From NCBI RefSeq assembly GCF_002234675.1, contig NC_019866.2, positions 771,083-835,082 on the forward strand: 64,000 nucleotides of DNA, in the 5' to 3' direction. Shown one piece after another: positions 26,969 to 38,276 of this stretch. The stretch comes from Oryzias latipes (Eukaryota; Chordata; Actinopteri; Beloniformes; Adrianichthyidae). Under the pieces are notes generated by a model, which worked only from the letters and a program-made list of their open reading frames with translations, searched no databases and was not told the DNA's origin. The translations under genes and the position numbers were made by a program. Position 1 is the first letter of the stretch. Every line of letters starts with the position of its first letter.

Positions 26969-27560
26969 AAACAACATTAGATATGTATTGCTATGTAGAT
27001 GTTTCATATGTCAAATATTGTCAACAAAGCTTACATCCATGACATGCTCACATTTGACCTGATTGAATTATGTTTTTATACTTCATTTTTAGCTGCTGCC
27101 ATGTTCTTTTAATTCCTGCAGGATTGCATCTACATGAAAATGAAATCAGGGACATTGAATTAGATTAATGTAACAATTACTTTTTGGAAGCACAATTTGC
27201 TAGCACTGCTTACTTTCTTAATCCCATATAAACTTATACCACTTGATCAGTACAAAGGTAGACAAAAGTTCACTTTTAAAAACACAATTGCATGGATTAA
27301 TATTAAACTGAGCAACGTTTGCAAGAGGGGGAGGTTAACAAAAAACTCCTCTAAACATTACCGACGTTAAATGCATTTTCCCCCAGATTGGTTCTGTACA
27401 CTATGCAGCATTTCATGCATTTACACCAGGAATAACACTTAAAAAGTACACCTAAATATAGCCATTTTTTATTTCACACCTTACGCTTTTTAAAAAGTTA
27501 TTACAGCCAATATTTTATAACAATGATTTAAATGCAAACTTGCGCATTAACTTGAGCAGC

Positions 27561-27712
27561 TATGTTTTCCACGCTAACTGTCTCTGTTTTGCAGATGCAG
27601 CGGTGTTGCTTTTCTTCTGGAATATCTGCTCATATTCACTGTAACTCTGCAGCAGCACGTCAAGTTCAGCTGGCGAAAAATACGCAGACCTCTTTTTTTC
27701 CACGGTTGCCAT
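27561..27712 (-). pseudogene. Harbinger Myb/SANT-like DNA-binding protein remnant (element A)
   Basis: Reading from 27712, MATVEKKRSAYFSPAELDVL is followed by SYSEYEQIF and KKSNTAASAKQRQLAW. This is the NAIF1/Myb-SANT domain that partners PIF/Harbinger transposases. The frame closes just after the second conserved Trp, apparently through a one-base loss. Element B carries the same lesion (29208-29359). Confidence 0.75.
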
Positions 27713-28544
27713 GGTGACTCGTAATATCTGCGCTCCATTGATAGTGGCTTCTTATAGTCGCGGTGTGGACGCTAAACTCCGAATCAGTCCACTCAGAGTT
27801 GATTGACCTAACTCCGATCAGCTTCTCTGAAACAGAAAACTCAGAGTTGTTAATCTCCCGATTGACCAACTCAGAGTTCAAGTTTAACCTCAGAGTTGGT
27901 TGAACCTCCTTTCTGAAACAGGGGCCTGTTTCAGAAAGGAGGTTAAGTGTAAACTCTGAGTGCATTAACCCTGAAATCAGGGAAACCCTGGGTTTTCCGT
28001 TTCAGAATGGGAGGTTTGTTAAACCAGAGAAAGCAGAGTAAGTCAAACCCGTTTCTGAAAGAGAGGTAACTTATACTCAGAGTCAGTGTCCATGGTTACT
28101 TATGCTGTGAACCTAACCTGGTTGGGAGCAGGTTTTATTCTCCAAACTCGAAGTTTCTGCCGGTCCCCTCCCCTTTTTAAAGACGAACGACGTATTTTTC
28201 GCTTTAACCTTCATTGCCCACATTTCCGTCACACAGACAGAGACGGTCTAAGTGACAAGAATGGCTTGTCCTTTTTTGGAGGACCCAATAGACGAGGAGG
28301 CTGCATTAATTCATAGAGAATTATATTTACCTCGTACGAGGATTTTGAGAAGACTCGATTTTTTTTCACTTTTAGCTGCTGCCATGTTCTTTTAATTCCT
28401 GCAGGATTGCATCTACGTGAAAATGAAATCAGGGACATTGAATTAGATTAATGTAACAATTATTTTATGGAAACACAATTTGCTAGCACTGCTTACTTTC
28501 TTAATCCCGTATAAACCTATACCACTTGATCAATACAAGGGTAG

Positions 28545-28905
28545 TGTTGCAGCGTGTGTGCTGAGCGGGGTGCGATCCACGAGAGACAAGGGGACAAGGG
28601 GAGGGGCGATTGCAGGTGCAGATGGGGGGGGGGTGAGCACGGAGCAGAGGTGTGTGCGGGGAATATATTGTGTGTTCGGAGGACGGAGCACTTAGTTAAA
28701 TAAAGATAAGGTGTCATTCCCAGAATAACTGTTTTGGAGTCATTCTTAATCCGCTCTGGAGGTTGAGGGTTTCCAACGGGAAGTGAACCCCGAAGGAGAA
28801 TTCCCTTCAGCCCTGAAGGAAATCTCCCCTGAGCTTCTGACCACGGTCGGTCGGAAAGACGAGAGAAAAGAAAGGAGAAGTCTTCGCGCAGCGAAAGGTT
28901 CAACA
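28545..28905 (+). mobile_element. Solo LTR in Harbinger B
   Basis: This 361-bp insert starts TGTTGCAGCG and ends GGTTCAACA, the canonical TG...CA with short inverted termini. GTAG is duplicated on both sides (28541-28544, 28906-28909), and an AATAAA at 28699-28704 gives the orientation. Element A has the empty site (near 27257). The family cannot be named without an internal region; short duplications fit LTR retrotransposons or retrovirus-like elements. Confidence 0.85.
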
Positions 28906-29207
28906 GTAGACAAAAGTTCACTTTTAAAAACACAATTGCATGTATTAATATTAAACTGACCAACGTTTGCAAGAGGGGAAGGTTAACAAAAAACTCCTCT
29001 AAACATTACCGACGTTAAATGCATTTCCCCCCAGATTGGTTCTGTCACTATGCAGCATTTCATGCATTTACACCAGGAATAACACTTCAAAAGTACACCT
29101 AAATATCACCATTTTTTATTTCACTCCTTACGCTATTTAAAAAGTTATTACAGCCAATATTTTATAACAATGATTTAAATGCAAACTTGCGCATTAACTT
29201 GAGCAGC

Positions 29208-29359
29208 TATGTTTTCCACGCTAACTGTCTCTGTTTTGCAGATGCAGCGGTGTTGCTTTTCTTCCGGAATATGTGCTCATATTCACTGTAACTCTGCAGC
29301 AGCACGTCAAGTTCAGCTGGCGAAAAATACGCAGACCTCTTTTTTTCCACGGTTGCCAT
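29208..29359 (-). pseudogene. Harbinger Myb/SANT-like remnant (element B)
   Basis: Paralogue of the remnant in element A, starting at 29359 with the same MATVEKKRSAYFSPAELD start and the same early frame break. It differs at a few residues (EHIFRKKS against EQIFQKKS). Confidence 0.72.
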
Positions 29360-29579
29360 GGTGACTCGTAATATCTGCGCTCCATTGATAGTGGCTTCTT
29401 ATAGTCGCGGTGCGGACGCTAAACTCCGAATCAGTCCACTCAGAGTTGATTGACCTAACTCCGATCAGCTTCTCTGAAACAGAAAACTCAGAGTTGTTAA
29501 TCTCCCGATTGACCAACTCAGAGTTCAAGTTCAACCTCAGAGTTGGTCGAACCTCCTTTCTGAAACAGGCCCCTGGTCT

Positions 29580-30170
29580 CCAAAACAGCAAAACAAACAA
29601 AATGATCCCATCAGATTAAATCGGTTTCTTGAAAACATAATTCCACGTTTGACCACAAATTCCTCTGCGTTACAACAAACCAATTCAAAGCTTTTTTTTG
29701 CTCCTTAATGCGGCTGTTCGTGACGCTTTCTCTGTTCTTGACCTTCTGAGGATGATCAGCAACAAGAACCAAGGAAACATCCAGTGGAAGTATTTGATCT
29801 CTGCTGATTTAGGAAGTTTGCAGTCTGTCATCTTGATGTTGGTTCATTTGAACAGTGAGACGGAAAATCACAAAGAAAATCCTGAAACCCACTTCAAGAA
29901 TTTATGTACATTTTCCTTTCTTAGAGGGAAATCAGCTTTTGATCCCAGAGTAACCATTCAGAGTTCTGGTTCCCACAGACCAGTTATAGACTCTCCTTAT
30001 CCACCTGTCACCTGACCTGAAGACACCTGTCTTTTCCTCAGTTGATCACCTGTGAAAAAGACACCTGTCCACACAGTCAGTCCATCCGTCCACCTCCAAA
30101 CTCTCCAACATGGACAGACTAGAGCGCTTTCAGTGGATCGAAGGGAGAGGATTGTAGACCTGCATAAGAC
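29580..30170. other. Spacer, no gene seen
   Basis: The 105-codon plus-strand frame (29698-30015) has no recognisable motif. No transposon ends noted. Confidence 0.4.
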
Positions 30171-30175
30171 CAGAA

Positions 30176-30375
30176 TGGACTGGCAGGAATTGTGAGTTCT
30201 TCTACCTAATTTCCCAGGAGTCTACACAAGAGTGTCCCCATACCAGACCTGGACCAGGACCAGGATGGACCAGGATGGGTGGTGTTCTGGAGCTCCACTG
30301 ACTACAAATGTCACCACTATTAGTACCACCACTACAAGAACTACATCCACCACAGCCAAGGGTCACCGTTAGTTA
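30176..30375 (+). pseudogene. Serine-protease last-exon fragment
   Basis: The sequence around 30209-30265 reads FPGVYTRVSPYQTW, the conserved C-terminal stretch of trypsin-like proteases (compare [15 protein letters not shown] in the intact gene at 50580-50849). Just upstream, AGIVS-like codons are out of frame and interrupted by a stop. A Thr-rich tail follows. This is a decayed exon on the same strand as the intact protease, about 13.6 kb from it. Confidence 0.65.
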
Positions 30376-30569
30376 TGAAAAGCTATATCTAGCCTTTTTT
30401 AATTTCTACTAAAAATAAAACTTTGACATAATCACATAAAATACATGTATAGGAAATACCTCTCTGTGTACACATTAGGAGTCCTTAGTGTTTTTAGTGA
30501 CTAAAACACTGATTTGGTTTGTCTGAATGAGTCCTAACGGCTAATAATGAAAGCAAAGTGGGTGTTTAA

Positions 30570-30890
30570 CGTTGTCTGGTCTGCTGCTGTCTGGACGGGC
30601 CGTCCTGAACTCCCGTGGTTTTAACGGCAGTTTGGTGGTCACCGCATGTCAGTGGATGGCGAGTCTACAGAAGAATGGACACCACGTGTGTGGAGGGACA
30701 CCAGGTTCTCTGGACTGGGTGCAGCGATGCTGGCGGCTTCTCCAGGCGAGTCTCATCCACAGAGGACGGCTTCATGCAGACTTTAGGTCAGTGGGACGGG
30801 CCGACGACTTGGACAAACAAGTCTTTCCAGATGGACAACTGTCAGGAACCAGAAAAAAGGTTTCCTACAAGGATGAACTGAAAAGCCTTA
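30570..30890 (+). pseudogene. Serine-protease N-terminal exon fragment
   Basis: The plus-strand frame reads SGRAVLNSR, then WMASLQKNGHHVCGG, then SLDWV. This matches the light-chain cysteine region, the substrate-binding start and the CGG motif of trypsin-like proteases. The IVGG activation site, the catalytic-His region and the first Cys are lost or frame-shifted. It lies after, not before, the C-terminal fragment at 30176-30375, so the two are probably remains of separate tandem copies. Confidence 0.6.
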
Positions 30891-30894
30891 AAAA

Positions 30895-31510
30895 CCCTCA
30901 GCACCATCAATTTAGAGAGCCACTCCAATGATGTTTTAACATCTTTTTTCATAATGAAGGACATATATAGAAACATTCAGGATAAAATAGCATCCTGAGT
31001 ATTTCCTTAGTTCAATTGTTGTACATCAGGAGGAGATAAAAAAATCTCGGTGGAAAAACATTGTAGTTGTTATGAATTAACTACAATGGGCGGGGCCACA
31101 AACTAGATGAAAGCATTTTTTATTTCTCTAAGAGGACATGGACTTTGGTTTGAAAGAACCTAAAACTTGTATTTCTGTTTTTGTAAACCGCTATGACGTC
31201 CTACAGAAACCTCTGTGGGGAAACCTTCGTCTTTATGGAGGTCCGTCTGCATGTGAGAAGAGAAGATGGGCGTAACCTTTGGTATGCGGCATCAGGAAGT
31301 CTGATGTCACAGATACAAACTGAAGGCAGCACGAAGCAAAAGGAACGACCAGACTGGTTCTGCTTTGATCCACCAGTTTCTGACCAACAGCCCAGAAGGT
31401 TCAGACCTTCGTTTACTCAGAAAACCTGAAGTTCTGAAGAACTTTTGATTGAAAAACCGCGACAGCGTTAAGAGTCTATTCAAACAAATTTTAAAGTTAG
31501 ATCTGAAAAA
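30895..31510. other. Spacer before hsp70 unit 2, no gene seen
   Basis: No recognisable exon or repeat terminus. Short frames on both strands lack motifs. Confidence 0.4.
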
Positions 31511-31869
31511 AGAACTGTGTTCTACTCTAAATGCAAGACAAAGAGACAGAAAAGAGTGATTTTTTCTTCTTTTTATTAAAAACAAGTTACAAAGATGTAA
31601 ACATATTCAACATCAATAATTTTCATGAAAGGAACAAATAAATAAATGAAAAAGTTAGTATTTTCCATTCAAACACAGGATTTTAGCAGCTGAGGTTCCA
31701 AACGTGTCGGACAGAAATGACATCACAGCTTTTTCTTACTTCCCTCAAACATCTCAGTTCAGGTTTTCTTGCAATGTCCAGCAGAGCAAAGTCTGAGTAA
31801 AGTTTGACACTTGACAATATTTCCATGTTCACGTCTGTCCAGTCAAGCGGGTCCAGAACCAGGGCCCCT

Positions 31870-33789
31870 TCAGTCCACCTCCTCAATAGTGGGCCCCTGG
31901 CTGTCGGCCCGCGCCTGCTCTCTGCAGGAGCCGCTGGGCATCCCTCCCTGATACAGCTTGCTGATGATGGGGTTGCAGACCTTCTCCAGCTCTTTCTGCT
32001 TGTGCTGGAACTCGTCTTTGTCGGCCAGCTGGTTGTTCTCCAGCCAGGCGATGGTCTCGTCGCACTTCTCCACCACCCTCTTCCTGTCTTCCTGGCTGAT
32101 TTTGTCCTTCAAGCTGTCGTCCTGCGCGCTGCTCTTCAGGTTGAAGGCCAAGGACTCCAGGGAGTTCTTGGCGGCGATCTTGTCCCTCTGCTGCTCGTCC
32201 TCGGCTTTGTACTTCTCCGCCTCCTGCACCATCCTCTCGATGTCCTCTTTGCTGAGGCGGCCCTTGTCGTTGGTGATGGTGATCTTGTTCTCCTTGCCAG
32301 TGCTTTTGTCCACCGCCGACACGTTCAAGATGCCGTTGGCGTCGATGTCGAAGGTGACCTCGATCTGCGGGACCCCTCGGGGAGCCGGCGGGATTCCCGT
32401 CAGATCAAACTTGCCCAGCAGGTTGTTGTCCTTGGTCATGGCTCTCTCGCCTTCGTAGACCTGGATCAGGACCCCGGGCTGGTTGTCGGCGTAGGTGCTG
32501 AACACCTGGGTCTGCTTGGTGGGGATGGTGGTGTTGCGTTTGATCAGGGCCGTCATGACTCCACCGGCTGTCTCGATGCCCAAGGACAGAGGCGCCACGT
32601 CCAGCAGCAGCAGGTCCTGGACGTTGCCCGAGGTGTCGCCCGACAGGATGGCGGCCTGCACGGCGGCGCCGTAAGCCACCGCCTCGTCCGGGTTGATGCT
32701 CTTGTTCAGCTCTCGGCCGTTGAAGAAGTCCTGCAGGAGCTTCTGGATTTTGGGGATCCGGGTGGAGCCTCCCACCAGGACCACGTCGTGGATCTGCCCC
32801 TTGTCCATCTTGGCGTCCCTCAGGGCTTTCTCCACCGGTTCCAGCGTTCCCCTGAACAGGTCGGAGCACAGCTCCTCAAAGCGAGCTCTGGTGACGGAGG
32901 TGTAGAAGTCGATGCCCTCAAACAGAGAGTCGATCTCGATGCTGGCCTGGGAGCTGGAGGACAGGGTCCTCTTGGCCCTCTCGCAAGCGGTGCGCAGCCT
33001 CCTCAAGGCCCTCTTGTTCTGGCTGATGTCCTTCTTGTGTTTCCTCTTGAACTCCTCCACAAAGTGGTTGACCATGCGGTTGTCAAAGTCCTCTCCGCCC
33101 AGGTGAGTGTCTCCGGCCGTGGCCTTCACCTCAAAGATGCCGTCTTCGATGGTCAGGATGGACACGTCGAAGGTGCCTCCTCCCAAGTCAAAGATCAGCA
33201 CGTTTCTCTCTCCCGACTTGCCCTTGTCCAGTCCGTAGGCGATGGCGGCCGCCGTGGGCTCGTTGATGATCCTCTGGACGTTGAGTCCCGCGATGACGCC
33301 CGCGTCTTTGGTGGCCTGTCGTTGGGAGTCGTTGAAGTACGCCGGCACTGTGATGACGGCGTTGGACACCTTGTGGCCCAGGTAGGCCTCGGCGATCTCC
33401 TTCATCTTCACCAGGACCATGGAGGAAATCTCCTCGGGGAAGAAGGTCTTGTTCTCTCCTTTGTAGTCCACCTGGATTTTGGGCTTCCCTCCTTCTGAAA
33501 CCACCTTGAAGGGCCAGTGCTTCATGTCGGCCTGCACCACCGGCTCGTCGAACCTCCGCCCAATCAGCCTCTTGGCGTCAAACACGGTGTTGCTGGGGTT
33601 CAGAGCCACCTGGTTCTTGGCCGCGTCTCCAATCAGCCTCTCCGTGTCGGTGAAGGCCACATAGCTGGGGGTGGTCCTGTTGCCCTGGTCGTTGGCGATG
33701 ATTTCCACTTTTCCGTGCTGGAAGACGCCCACACAAGAGTAGGTGGTGCCCAGGTCGATGCCGATGGACACGCTCTTGGCCGCAGACAT
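31870..33789 (-). CDS. hsp70: Inducible cytosolic heat-shock protein 70, copy 2
   Basis: A 639-residue protein identical to copy 1 except at residue 399, which is Ala here (GCG at 32593-32595), the usual residue in the DVAPLSLG segment after the interdomain linker. All HSP70 signatures and the EEVD tail are present, and the coding region is uninterrupted. I count about five base differences from copy 1 over 1.92 kb, two of them in codon 399. Promoter, 5'UTR intron and 3'UTR are duplicated with it. A minus-strand AATAAA is at 31572-31577. It is either a very recent duplicate or one homogenised by gene conversion. Confidence 0.97.
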   Translation of the reverse strand: MSAAKSVSIGIDLGTTYSCVGVFQHGKVEIIANDQGNRTTPSYVAFTDTERLIGDAAKNQVALNPSNTVFDAKRLIGRRFDEPVVQADMKHWPFKVVSEGGKPKIQVDYKGENKTFFPEEISSMVLVKMKEIAEAYLGHKVSNAVITVPAYFNDSQRQATKDAGVIAGLNVQRIINEPTAAAIAYGLDKGKSGERNVLIFDLGGGTFDVSILTIEDGIFEVKATAGDTHLGGEDFDNRMVNHFVEEFKRKHKKDISQNKRALRRLRTACERAKRTLSSSSQASIEIDSLFEGIDFYTSVTRARFEELCSDLFRGTLEPVEKALRDAKMDKGQIHDVVLVGGSTRIPKIQKLLQDFFNGRELNKSINPDEAVAYGAAVQAAILSGDTSGNVQDLLLLDVAPLSLGIETAGGVMTALIKRNTTIPTKQTQVFSTYADNQPGVLIQVYEGERAMTKDNNLLGKFDLTGIPPAPRGVPQIEVTFDIDANGILNVSAVDKSTGKENKITITNDKGRLSKEDIERMVQEAEKYKAEDEQQRDKIAAKNSLESLAFNLKSSAQDDSLKDKISQEDRKRVVEKCDETIAWLENNQLADKDEFQHKQKELEKVCNPIISKLYQGGMPSGSCREQARADSQGPTIEEVD

Positions 33790-33809
33790 GTTTGCTGGAT
33801 GACTTTGTG

Positions 33810-34288
33810 CTGTAAAGACGCGCAGACACAGACGGGAGGAAACGTTACAAACATGAACTTCTGCAGCCGCTCTGACAGAGTCTCGAAAGAACCCAGTCCA
33901 GCATCAGAGCTCGGATTCCTCTAGAAGGAGGATTCAGGCGGTTCTGGCTCACGCTCATCTGCTCTGGTCTCTACTCGGTAAAGTTAGCACATCAAGGCTT
34001 CAGGTTTCTACTTCAACCAACCAAACATCTCCAAAGCTTCTGTCGTTCCGACTAAAGCAATAAAGTTTGATTGGCATGCAAAAAGGTTTCTATCCAATCT
34101 AACAAAAATAAATAAATAAATTTAAAATAGAAAAAGGTTTCTAATTCAGTTTAATAAAAGTAAATAATTAAATTAAAACAAAGTAAAAGGTTTCTAATCA
34201 AATCTGCCTTTTCCTCCCGATAGTCTGGATCAAAGCTTTTCCTCCACTTTCCTGCCTTTTCTCTAGAAAGAATGAAGGAAATACTTAC
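33810..34288 (-). other. 5'UTR intron of hsp70 copy 2
   Basis: Same donor (GTAAGTA, at 34288) and acceptor as copy 1. About 479 bp, shorter than copy 1 by roughly one AT-rich tandem unit. Confidence 0.85.
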
Positions 34289-34660
34289 AGCTGAGTGATG
34301 ATGGAGTGATCTGTGAAGAGGAAGGATCTTCTTCTCTTTCTTCTCCTCTGGATCTTCTCTGCGCTCTGCTCTCTTTCTCTAACTGTCTCTGCTCTCGGAT
34401 CAGCCGCTTTATATCTGCGGAAGCTCACAGCCTGGCTGCTTCTAGACGCTTCACGAACAAAACCGTCGAGTCTGCGGAACGCTCCACAGCCGTTTCCGGT
34501 TTGACCCTTCAAAATAAGACGTTTCCTGTTGGACGCGCGTTTCCGTCAGTGAGGCTCAACATTCAGGCGTCTTATTGTGAAACTGGCTCGGGACCACGTG
34601 ACGCAGCTTCATGAGAACTTTCTGGAGTCAACGAGAGGAGAAGAGAAGCTTCTCGTTCAC
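34289..34660 (-). promoter_or_regulatory. hsp70 copy 2 promoter: TATA box and heat-shock elements
   Basis: Minus-strand TATAAA at 34408-34413. A four-pentamer heat-shock element lies at 34439-34458, with further candidates at 34614-34628 and 34644-34653. The arrangement is the same as copy 1, so both copies should be heat-inducible. Confidence 0.8.
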
Positions 34661-35859
34661 TTTCATTCCAACTAAAGTTCTGCCGGAACAACCGAAAAGA
34701 CTCAAATCCATCTAAGTTTATTATAAAAATGAGCAGCTGAAGCTGGAATTTGATTGTTTAGTGAACATTATTATATTTTTGTTTCTCAAAATAATCTTTA
34801 AAAAACAAAGAAAATCAGGCAGAAAACAAAAACACAGAAACTGGGTTGAAGTGTAACTAATCCTCTAAATTATTTACATACAGATAGAAAGATACTCTCA
34901 GGTTTATTTAGCATTGATTTGTTAAATATGTGTTTGGTTTCTACGCTCACATTTATTTTTATAACATTTTTCTTAAATTGATTGAGTTCCAAACAGAGAA
35001 ACACAATAATATTAAACAGACATGATAACACAATGTAGTTTATTCTAAAGTGTACTTTGATATTCCAGAAACAAAATGATGAAATATTTCAACAGTCAGT
35101 TCAAAGTATCTACAATAACTACCTTAAAGTTTTAATAAAGTAAAAGTACAAACAGGAAAAACTGAACTGAGTGTAAATCTTTAACTCCAAATCTTTAGTT
35201 CATCATCCACAAAGTTTCCAGTTTCCACAGTCTGCTGCAGTACCGCGCTCTTCCAGCAGGGGGGCACCAAACCACAGGCAGAGACTTCCAGCAGCTCAGA
35301 AGGAGTCAGCCTGAAAAGAAAAGCCTCTGAGATTTCCTTCTGTCAGTCCCAGCTTTGCTTTGCCTCAGCTGCTCTACGTTCAACTGCAGGTCTTTACTCT
35401 GAGGAATCATCATCTCACACCAAGAGGATCCGTTCCAAATGAAACAAAGGAGTGCTAACGGTGGCGGAAGGAGGAAGGTCACAAAGGTCTTCAGAGAAAA
35501 AGATCAGCTCAGAGGAGAAGTAAAGGGAGTCAAGTGAACACTTGTGTTGTTTAATTTGGATTGTTGGTTTTATTTCTTGGTTCTTTTTTTGTCTGGGTTC
35601 CATTTAGAAGAAGAAAGGAGACGTGGAAAGAAACTACAGAGGGATCAAGCTGAGGAGTCACAATGGATTTATGGGAAAGAGGGGAGGAGCTAGACTTCAG
35701 AGAAAGCAGGACCCAACGTTCAGATAGTCTGGAGCCCGTCCTCATGTTTCCAGTAGACCATCACAGAGACTTTCTATCTGCTTTTCTGAGGGTGGATTCA
35801 GCTGCAGTGACCCTTGTGCTATCCTAGGCACTTAACACTGGGAGTTGGGTCATCTAGAC

Positions 35860-36694
35860 CAGTGTTTTTCAACCAGCGAGATGGTCAGGTGTGCCGTGGG
35901 AAATTTCCCTCATTAACTGATCTAAAAACATTTACCATCTCCAGGATTTCAGCTCTTTGTTCATCCAAACAGGCCCTGATAAAACACTGAGAAATTAGGA
36001 ATATGAAAGATCGTAAAACACCTTTTTCTTTGTATTTATTTAATTCTATTAAAGACATTTTGATAAGAATGATGGTACCGCGATTTATCCGCGATTTAGC
36101 CTTTTGTCCCGCCCCTTCAACTGTCTCCACCAATCATTTTTGAAGGTTTAATCACATGTCATCAGTCTGACCAATCAGAAGTGGTTAAAGTCTTAACTTC
36201 CTTGTTCCAATTTAGCTCGTAAAGTCTCTCAGTTCCAACATAAATACCAGCTAAAGCTCGTCTTTAGCGGTGTAGCTTTCCACAGAATCCGGTGTCAGAC
36301 CGTGGAACAAGTGGACAATGAAGCTCAGAGACGCGAGTCTTTCTGCCCTTTTGCGGCAGTTTACACTACATCTCCCATAATGCATTTGGTTAAAGGGACA
36401 GCGCCTCGACGCGCAATGAGTCGTCCTTGTTAAATGTCTTGAAACCACAACGAACACACATAAAACCGTTTTTTAATTTCTAACTTAACTTTTATTTCAT
36501 CTTCTAGAAAAAACAGCTGCAACTTCCTGTTTTTTCTGCCACAATTATAAGAAAAATGCATGTGAGATTGCGGGGTGGATCAATACAGACTATGAATCTC
36601 TGCTTTTGTTTATTTTTTTTTGGATGCTGGTGTGCCGCGGGATTTTTGTCAAGGTAAAAGTGTGCCGTGGCTCAAAAAAGGTTGAAAAACACTG
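35860..36694. mobile_element. hAT-type non-autonomous element, copy 1
   Basis: An 835-bp element with ends CAGTGTTTTTCAACC and GGTTGAAAAACACTG, typical of hAT/Charlie-like transposons. It is flanked by a perfect 8-bp duplication ATCTAGAC (35852-35859, 36695-36702). Subterminal GTGTGCCGTGG motifs repeat in both halves. No transposase. Confidence 0.92.
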
Positions 36695-36737
36695 ATCTAG
36701 ACCCACTAGACAGTTGGGTCATCTAGACCCACTAGAC

Positions 36738-37562
36738 CAGTGTTTTTCAACCAGTGTGCCGCGGCACACTAGTGTGCCGTGGGAGATGGTCAAGTGTGCC
36801 GTGAGAAATTGCCCTCATTAACTGATCTAAAAGCAATTACCATCTCCAGGAAATCAGCTCTTTGTTCATCCAAACAGGCCCTGATAAAACACTGAGAAGT
36901 TAAGAATATGAAATATAATAAAATTATTTTTTCTTTGTGTTTATTTGATTCTATTAAAGACATTTTGATAAGAATAAGGGGATACCGCGATTTAGCTGCA
37001 GCTATAACTGTGTAAGGAAAGTCCCGGCCCTTTAATTGTCTCCACCAATCATTCTTGAAGGCTTAATCACATGTCATCAGTCTGACCAATCAGAAGTGGT
37101 TAAAGTATTCACTTCCTTGTTTCGATTTAGCGCAAAAAAGTCTCTCTGTTCTAACAAAAATACCAGCTAAAGCTCGTCTTTAGCGGTGTAGCTTTCCACA
37201 GAATCTGGTATCAGACTGGAACAAGTGAACAAAGCCATGAAGCTCAAAGACGCTGGTCTTTCCGCGGTCGGCGGATTACAGGCACTACATCTCCCATGAT
37301 GCAGTAAAGTGACTGTCTTAGCGCACAATGAGTCTCTCCTCTTAACGTCTTAAAACAACGAACACACATCAGTTTTTGAATCTTTTGACTGTATTTTTAA
37401 TACATCTTTTAGAAAAAACACGGCTGTAGAGCGGCTGTAGATCAATACAGACTGAGCTTTTTCTTTTTTTTTATTTATCTATTTTTTTTGGATGCTGGTG
37501 TGCCGCGGGATTTTTGTCAAGGTTAAAGTGTGCCGTGGCTCAAAAAAGGTTGAAAAACACTG
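36738..37562. mobile_element. hAT-type non-autonomous element, copy 2
   Basis: An 825-bp element of the same family and orientation as copy 1, with matching ends and an 8-bp duplication CACTAGAC/CAATAGAC (7 of 8). Its left subterminal region keeps a GTGCCGCGGCAC palindrome that copy 1 has lost. Confidence 0.9.
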
Positions 37563-38276
37563 CAATAGACAGTGCTCTGAATTTTTTTTCTTCAATGATT
37601 TGTGATCTTCACTGGTGTCCATGGATTACATGAAATCTTTCCACCTTTATCCACCTTTGTCATGGTAGGGAGAACACCTTAATGGAAGGGGTGGGGGGGG
37701 GGTCATCTAAGATAGCCCAAGGGTTAAGGAGCCAAAACACACAGAAAATTTAATCTTGTTTTCTAGAAACAGATTTAATCTGATGGGAATGTTTTCTTTG
37801 TTTTGCTGTTTTGGATTTTCAGAGGCGAGACGCAGATAAATATCAAAGAATGTTTACCAGAGAACGACTGAAGAATGCACCGTTGACCGTAAAAGCAAAC
37901 AAACCAAGGTTTCTGTCACACGGTTCAGCTGGTGAACAGATGACCCCAAGATGCATGATGGGAAAGGGATAAGCCAGCAGAGACAGTGATGGGCCTTCTG
38001 GACACACTTTGGTAGAAAATCTTGGAAGTGAAGGTTTTCTTTCATCCAGGTGACGCGGTCTAGTCTTCCAGAGAACTTGGAGTGGACACGAACAGACAGG
38101 GAAAGTCTTCAATCCCAGAAGGCACTCGTTATGAAGATGAGGGGGAGGCAGACGCAGGAAGTTCATGACGAAAACCGCCTGATGTCAGACGGACCCACAC
38201 ATCAAGACTGTTTCAGCAGGACGAGGCTTCCTTCCGGTTCAGGAGGGGTTTACAGCAGCAGCTGGAGGCGTTAACC

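Larger units (their letters stand above)
25786..27922. mobile_element. Decayed PIF/Harbinger element A (left member of a tandem pair)
   Basis: The left end GGGCCTGTTTCAGAAAGG is matched by an inverted copy at 27903-27922. The element once carried the two genes typical of PIF/Harbinger: a transposase (exon-1 remnant at 26792-26968, plus strand) and a Myb/SANT-like DNA-binding protein (minus strand, start at 27712). It also holds a 669-bp insertion at 25824-26492. With element B it is bounded by CTG repeats (25783-25785 and 29573-29575). Confidence 0.8.
27923..29572. mobile_element. Decayed PIF/Harbinger element B (right member of the tandem pair)
   Basis: It has the same termini and internal order as element A: GGCCTGTTTCAGAAAGG at left, CCTTTCTGAAACAGGCCC at right. 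It lacks A's 669-bp insertion and about 230 bp of the transposase region (junction near 28350-28370), but carries a solo LTR at 28545-28905. Its right end is followed by CTG, matching the CTG before element A. Confidence 0.8.
31513..35530. repeat. hsp70 duplication unit 2
   Basis: Direct repeat of 21909-25690, about 9.6 kb to its right. It keeps two upstream segments (about 34873-35029 and 35147-35306) that unit 1 lacks. The left boundary lies near AACTGTGTTCTA and the right boundary near AAAGGGAG. Unit 2 looks closer to the ancestral length. Confidence 0.95.
35810..37724. mobile_element. Small inverted-repeat element (ACCCTTGTGCTATCC ends) carrying two hAT insertions
   Basis: Ends ACCCTTGTGCTATCCTAGG and GATAGCCCAAGGGT are imperfect inverted repeats. 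A second, truncated copy in opposite orientation is at 53647-53848 and shows the element without the insertions. Flanking TGA and TTA suggest a TNA-type target, but this is weak. Subtracting both hAT elements leaves about 255 bp. No coding capacity. Confidence 0.75.
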
